From NCBI GenBank assembly GCA_903881215.1, contig CAIRSO010000247.1, positions 1 to 37,460 of the forward strand: a stretch of 37,460 nucleotides of DNA, given 5' to 3'. The notes below the pieces were generated by a model. The model worked only from the letters and a program-made list of their open reading frames with translations. It was not told the origin of the DNA and did not search any database. A program made the position numbers and the translations under genes. Of the stretch, positions 34,173 to 37,460 are shown piece after piece. Positions within the stretch are counted from its first letter, which is position 1; each line of letters begins with the position of its first letter. The DNA comes from an uncultured Bacteroidia bacterium. GTDB taxonomy: Bacteria > Bacteroidota > Bacteroidia > Bacteroidales > Prolixibacteraceae.

Positions 34173-37100
34173 AAATTCCAGCCAGACTTATTCTGCTAAC
34201 TTCTCTGATATTTGTGCTTTCTCTGGTAGGTAAAGCACAAAAAACGGCTGACTATCCGGCTGATTTAATGCAATTGCACACCAATGTCTGGTCTGATATA
34301 TTAAAAAATGCTCCTGAAGAGGACAATGTCAGGAAAATGACCGAAAAACTTTCCGACCAGGGTGCGTGGGCGGACGTTGATTATGCCAGCAAACAAAGAG
34401 GAGACTGGCACCCAGCCTCTCATTTAAGCAGGCTGCAGAGTTTGGCCAAAGCCTGGCAAAAGGAAGGATCATCTTATTACCATGAACCTGTACTTCTTAA
34501 AAAAATACATTCTGCGCTGAATTACTGGCTAAATAATGACTTTCAATGTCCGAACTGGTGGTACCCTGAGATTGGTGTCCCCATGTCTCTCGCCCCGACG
34601 CTCATCCTGATGGAAAAAGAACTTTCCAAAGAACAGATGGCACTTGGCATAAAAATTCTGGACCGTGCGAAAATCCGTATGACAGGACAAAACAAGGTTT
34701 GGTTATCCGGAAATGTCCTGCTGAAATCAATGCTTTTACGCGATACCGAAACCATCCGAAAAGCCTCCGCTTCTATTCAGGAAGAGCTGAAAGTCAGCCT
34801 GGAGGAGGGCATTCAGCCGGATGGCTCCTTCCACCAGCATGGTCCTCAGATCCAGTTTGGCAACTACGGACTGGCATATGTTGGAGACATGATCAAATGG
34901 ATCAGGATATTACGCAATACTCCATTCAATTTCGATGAAAAAAAGATGGCCATTCTGCGCAATTATCTGATTGACGGTCAGCAGTGGATCGTCTGGAAAA
35001 ACCAGATGGACATCAGTGCCTGTGGGCGTCAGCTTTTTATCGATGCGCAAATAGGCAAAGCAAGGAGCCTGGCCGGGTTCCTGCGACAGATGGAAACGCT
35101 TGACCCTACTTTTACGGATGTATATAAAAAGGCCAATCAATTCGAAAGTCTCATAGGAAACAAACATTTCTACAACTCAGATTTTCAGATTCAACGCTCT
35201 CCGGAGTACTATTTCTCTGTCAAGATGTGCTCTGAAAGAGTCATTGGAGCTGAATCCTGCAATTCAGAAAACATCCGTGGATACTACCTCGGCGATGGTG
35301 CCACCTATCTCTATCAGACGGGCAAGGAGTATGAAAATATCTTCCCCTACTGGGACTGGAAAAAAATTCCGGGAACTACAACTTTACAGGATGACAAGGA
35401 GTTGCCAGTCTTAACCGCAAGCGGATACCGGATCAAAAGTGATTTTGTCGGAGGAGTATCCGATGGAAAAGAGGGCATCGCTGTCATGGATTACAACAGG
35501 AACGGAATTACCGCTAAAAAGTCGTGGTTCAACTTCAGCAACCGTATTATTTGCCTGGGGTCAGGCATCAATTCATTGGAAGCGAATGACGTGACAACGA
35601 CGGTCAACCAGGCTTTTCTGAAGGGTGAAGTAACTCTTCAGGAGCTTTCCGGCAAGATAATTGCTCCGGAATCCTCCATCAAAGTCAACCCCAAATGGAT
35701 CTTGCATGACAATACCGGATATTTTTTTCCTGACGGAGGAAATCTGAAACTGGAGACAAGAACGATAACTGGATCCTGGAACCAGGTCGCGCTGATGTAC
35801 AAAAATGAGCCAATTATGACTCAGATATTTAAGCTGTGGTTCGACCATGGTACAAAACCTGAAAATCAGAAATATGCCTATTTTTTGGTTCCCGGTGCGA
35901 CAAAAGCCATTCTGGGAAAGATGGAAAAGAATTCCGGTTTTAATATCCTGAAAAATGACACTGAACTACAGGCAGTAGTTGCTTCAGATGGCAATTTGGG
36001 AGGTGCAATCTTCTACAAGCCTGGTAAAATAAACCTTTCTGGCGGAGTTGAAGTAGATAAACCCTGTGTTATCATGGTAAAAAGAGAAAAAAAGTCCCTA
36101 CATATTTCCATATCCGATCCAACCCAAAAACTAATTCAGATCAGGCTCACACTGGATGGCAAATATGAAACAGCTAACCCGGCAGCTATATTGAAAACAG
36201 AACTGGGAAAATCGATTTTGGATATCACACTTCCCAGAGGCGGAGAGGCAGGAAAGACTGTTTCGTTAAAATTAATACCCTTTTCTCAATCAAAAACAGT
36301 CGTAAGCATCAAGAATGATGACTTTTACATCAACAATGAAATAACGCTTAAGGGTAAAAAAATTGACACTATTTCAATCGAAGGATTGCTTCCTAATTCC
36401 AGAATGGTGCAGGGAATCTTCGATGATCTGAATCCTGAAACCCGAAACTTGTGGAAATACCCTGATACCGGCAAGTGGGATCCCAATAGAAACACAAATG
36501 AATTTGTTTCTGCTATGCTCGAATGGAGAGCACACGGCCTGCTTGCCTTTACCCTCAACTTGCAGGGGGGTAGTCCAACCGGTTATGGAAACAAAGGATG
36601 GATCAATCCGGGTTTTTTCAAAGATGGTAAAATCATGCCTGACTATTTTAACCGTTTGGAAAGAATCCTGAACAAGGCTGACCAACTAGGCATGGTTGTG
36701 ATTCTGGGAATATTCTATTTTGGTCAGGATGAAAATCTTGAAAATGAAGCTGCAATCAAAAACGCTGTGAGCAATACCATTGACTGGCTTTTCGCGAAAG
36801 GTTACAGGAATGTACTGATCGAAATTAACAACGAATGCAATGTAAATGGTTATGATCACGATATTCTGAAACCGGATAGGGTAAGTGAATTGATTGTATT
36901 GGCGAAGAACAAAAAGCATCCCAAGGCCGGTTATCGATTTTTAGTATCAACAAGTTACGGAGGTAAGCATATTCCTCATCCAAATGTGGTCAAAACAGCC
37001 GATTTCCTCCTATTGCATGGGAATGGTGCGGACAAGCCGGAAATCGTTACGCAAATGGTAGCCGACACAAAAAAAGTGGAAGGATATCACAAGATGCCTA

Positions 37101-37336
37101 TCCTTTTCAACGAAGATGACCATTACAATTTCAATGAACCGGTCAACAACATGCTCAATGCTTTTAGGGCGGGCGCTTCCTGGGGATTGTTTGATTTCAG
37201 AAAAAGAGGTGAAACGCTTAAAGAGGGAGACCAGACTTTTAAGGAAGGGTACCAAAGTGTACCTGTTGACTGGGGCATCAATTCGCAGCGAAAAAAGGAT
37301 TTTTTCGAGCTTTTGGCCAGAATTTCTGGTCTTTGA
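34169..37336 (+). CDS. PL8-like polysaccharide lyase fused to a putative clan GH-A hydrolase domain
   Basis: This 1055-residue secreted protein has a signal peptide ending VGKA|QK near residue 24. The first 700 residues read as PL8: toroid motif CPNWWYPEIGVP (Asn129), QPDGSFHQHGPQ with His224, GNYG with Tyr233 and GR with Arg287, then beta-sandwich modules. From memory, the His, Tyr and Arg fall almost exactly on His225, Tyr234 and Arg288 of chondroitinase AC. The second active-site Arg is replaced (Ile291; motif GRQLFID instead of GRxISR). From about 710 a TIM-barrel-like domain follows, with EINNEC (Asn888-Glu889) and LFNEDDHYN (Glu982), the spacing expected of a GH-A acid/base and nucleophile. 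PL8 enzymes normally end near 650-1000 residues without this domain. Substrate and GH family are unassigned. Confidence 0.8.
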   Translation: MKIPARLILLTSLIFVLSLVGKAQKTADYPADLMQLHTNVWSDILKNAPEEDNVRKMTEKLSDQGAWADVDYASKQRGDWHPASHLSRLQSLAKAWQKEGSSYYHEPVLLKKIHSALNYWLNNDFQCPNWWYPEIGVPMSLAPTLILMEKELSKEQMALGIKILDRAKIRMTGQNKVWLSGNVLLKSMLLRDTETIRKASASIQEELKVSLEEGIQPDGSFHQHGPQIQFGNYGLAYVGDMIKWIRILRNTPFNFDEKKMAILRNYLIDGQQWIVWKNQMDISACGRQLFIDAQIGKARSLAGFLRQMETLDPTFTDVYKKANQFESLIGNKHFYNSDFQIQRSPEYYFSVKMCSERVIGAESCNSENIRGYYLGDGATYLYQTGKEYENIFPYWDWKKIPGTTTLQDDKELPVLTASGYRIKSDFVGGVSDGKEGIAVMDYNRNGITAKKSWFNFSNRIICLGSGINSLEANDVTTTVNQAFLKGEVTLQELSGKIIAPESSIKVNPKWILHDNTGYFFPDGGNLKLETRTITGSWNQVALMYKNEPIMTQIFKLWFDHGTKPENQKYAYFLVPGATKAILGKMEKNSGFNILKNDTELQAVVASDGNLGGAIFYKPGKINLSGGVEVDKPCVIMVKREKKSLHISISDPTQKLIQIRLTLDGKYETANPAAILKTELGKSILDITLPRGGEAGKTVSLKLIPFSQSKTVVSIKNDDFYINNEITLKGKKIDTISIEGLLPNSRMVQGIFDDLNPETRNLWKYPDTGKWDPNRNTNEFVSAMLEWRAHGLLAFTLNLQGGSPTGYGNKGWINPGFFKDGKIMPDYFNRLERILNKADQLGMVVILGIFYFGQDENLENEAAIKNAVSNTIDWLFAKGYRNVLIEINNECNVNGYDHDILKPDRVSELIVLAKNKKHPKAGYRFLVSTSYGGKHIPHPNVVKTADFLLLHGNGADKPEIVTQMVADTKKVEGYHKMPILFNEDDHYNFNEPVNNMLNAFRAGASWGLFDFRKRGETLKEGDQTFKEGYQSVPVDWGINSQRKKDFFELLARISGL

Positions 37337-37460
37337 CATGTAACAAAATCTAATAAAGAAAAATGAAACGAACATGTTGCTTCACAACACCCAAGAAAAT
37401 GATAATAATTTATGCAACATGGAGTTCCATACTACCTTTAAAAAACAAATTATTATAGTA

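Noticed and set aside
37374-37460. Open frame of 29 codons running off the window end (starting MLLHNTQEND)
   Set aside because: No clear ribosome site, no recognisable sequence and a competing frame from 37363 that stops. Too short to support a gene.

Overview
The window looks like a large polysaccharide utilization locus (PUL) from a member of the Bacteroidota. Two SusC/SusD-type outer-membrane pairs and a DUF1735-like surface lipoprotein are followed by a long run of secreted carbohydrate-active enzymes. One enzyme ends in a type IX secretion (T9SS) sorting domain. That favours an environmental or marine-type lineage (Marinilabiliales/Prolixibacteraceae-like) over a typical gut Bacteroides, but this placement is inference. 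All convincing genes lie on the + strand and the longest gene-free stretch is under 200 bases. No tRNA, rRNA or CRISPR array was seen.

Layout. Positions 119-11080 hold a tight transport operon: susC1, susD1, susC2, susD2 and a surface glycan-binding-type lipoprotein, closed by a strong hairpin terminator at 11091-11137. Positions 11239-15281 hold a PL12-like heparinase II/III-family protein and a heparinase II (PL21)-like protein. Positions 15306-16095 hold a REP-associated tyrosine transposase (RAYT) gene with a copy of its palindromic REP element inside the coding sequence and two more just downstream. Positions 16133-18039 hold a 582-aa protein rich in Asp-based calcium-binding loops and a possible 53-aa secreted peptide overlapping its stop codon. 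Positions 18088-26279 form a tightly packed block: toroid lyase, GH95-like fucosidase, GH43-like beta-propeller, and T9SS-exported heparinase II-like lyase. Positions 26423-30331 hold two further toroid lyases. Positions 30477-37336 hold a BNR_4 beta-propeller lipoprotein with a PL24/PL25-like His pair, another PL12-like lyase, a 52-aa membrane protein, and a PL8-like lyase fused to a putative clan GH-A hydrolase.

How the genes may work together (inference). The SusC/D pairs and the surface lipoprotein capture and import oligosaccharides. The BNR_4 lipoprotein and the T9SS-exported lyase probably cut the polymer at the surface. Most other enzymes carry plain signal peptides and would finish depolymerisation in the periplasm, while the GH95-like enzyme removes alpha-L-fucose or L-galactose-type side residues. 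Seven heparinase II/III-fold proteins from three sequence groups, a PL8-like lyase and a BNR_4 candidate lyase point to a complex uronic-acid-containing polysaccharide. No sulfatase, GH88/GH105 unsaturated-uronyl hydrolase or regulator is present in the window, so either the locus extends beyond the edges or the substrate is unsulfated. The exact substrate cannot be read from the sequence.
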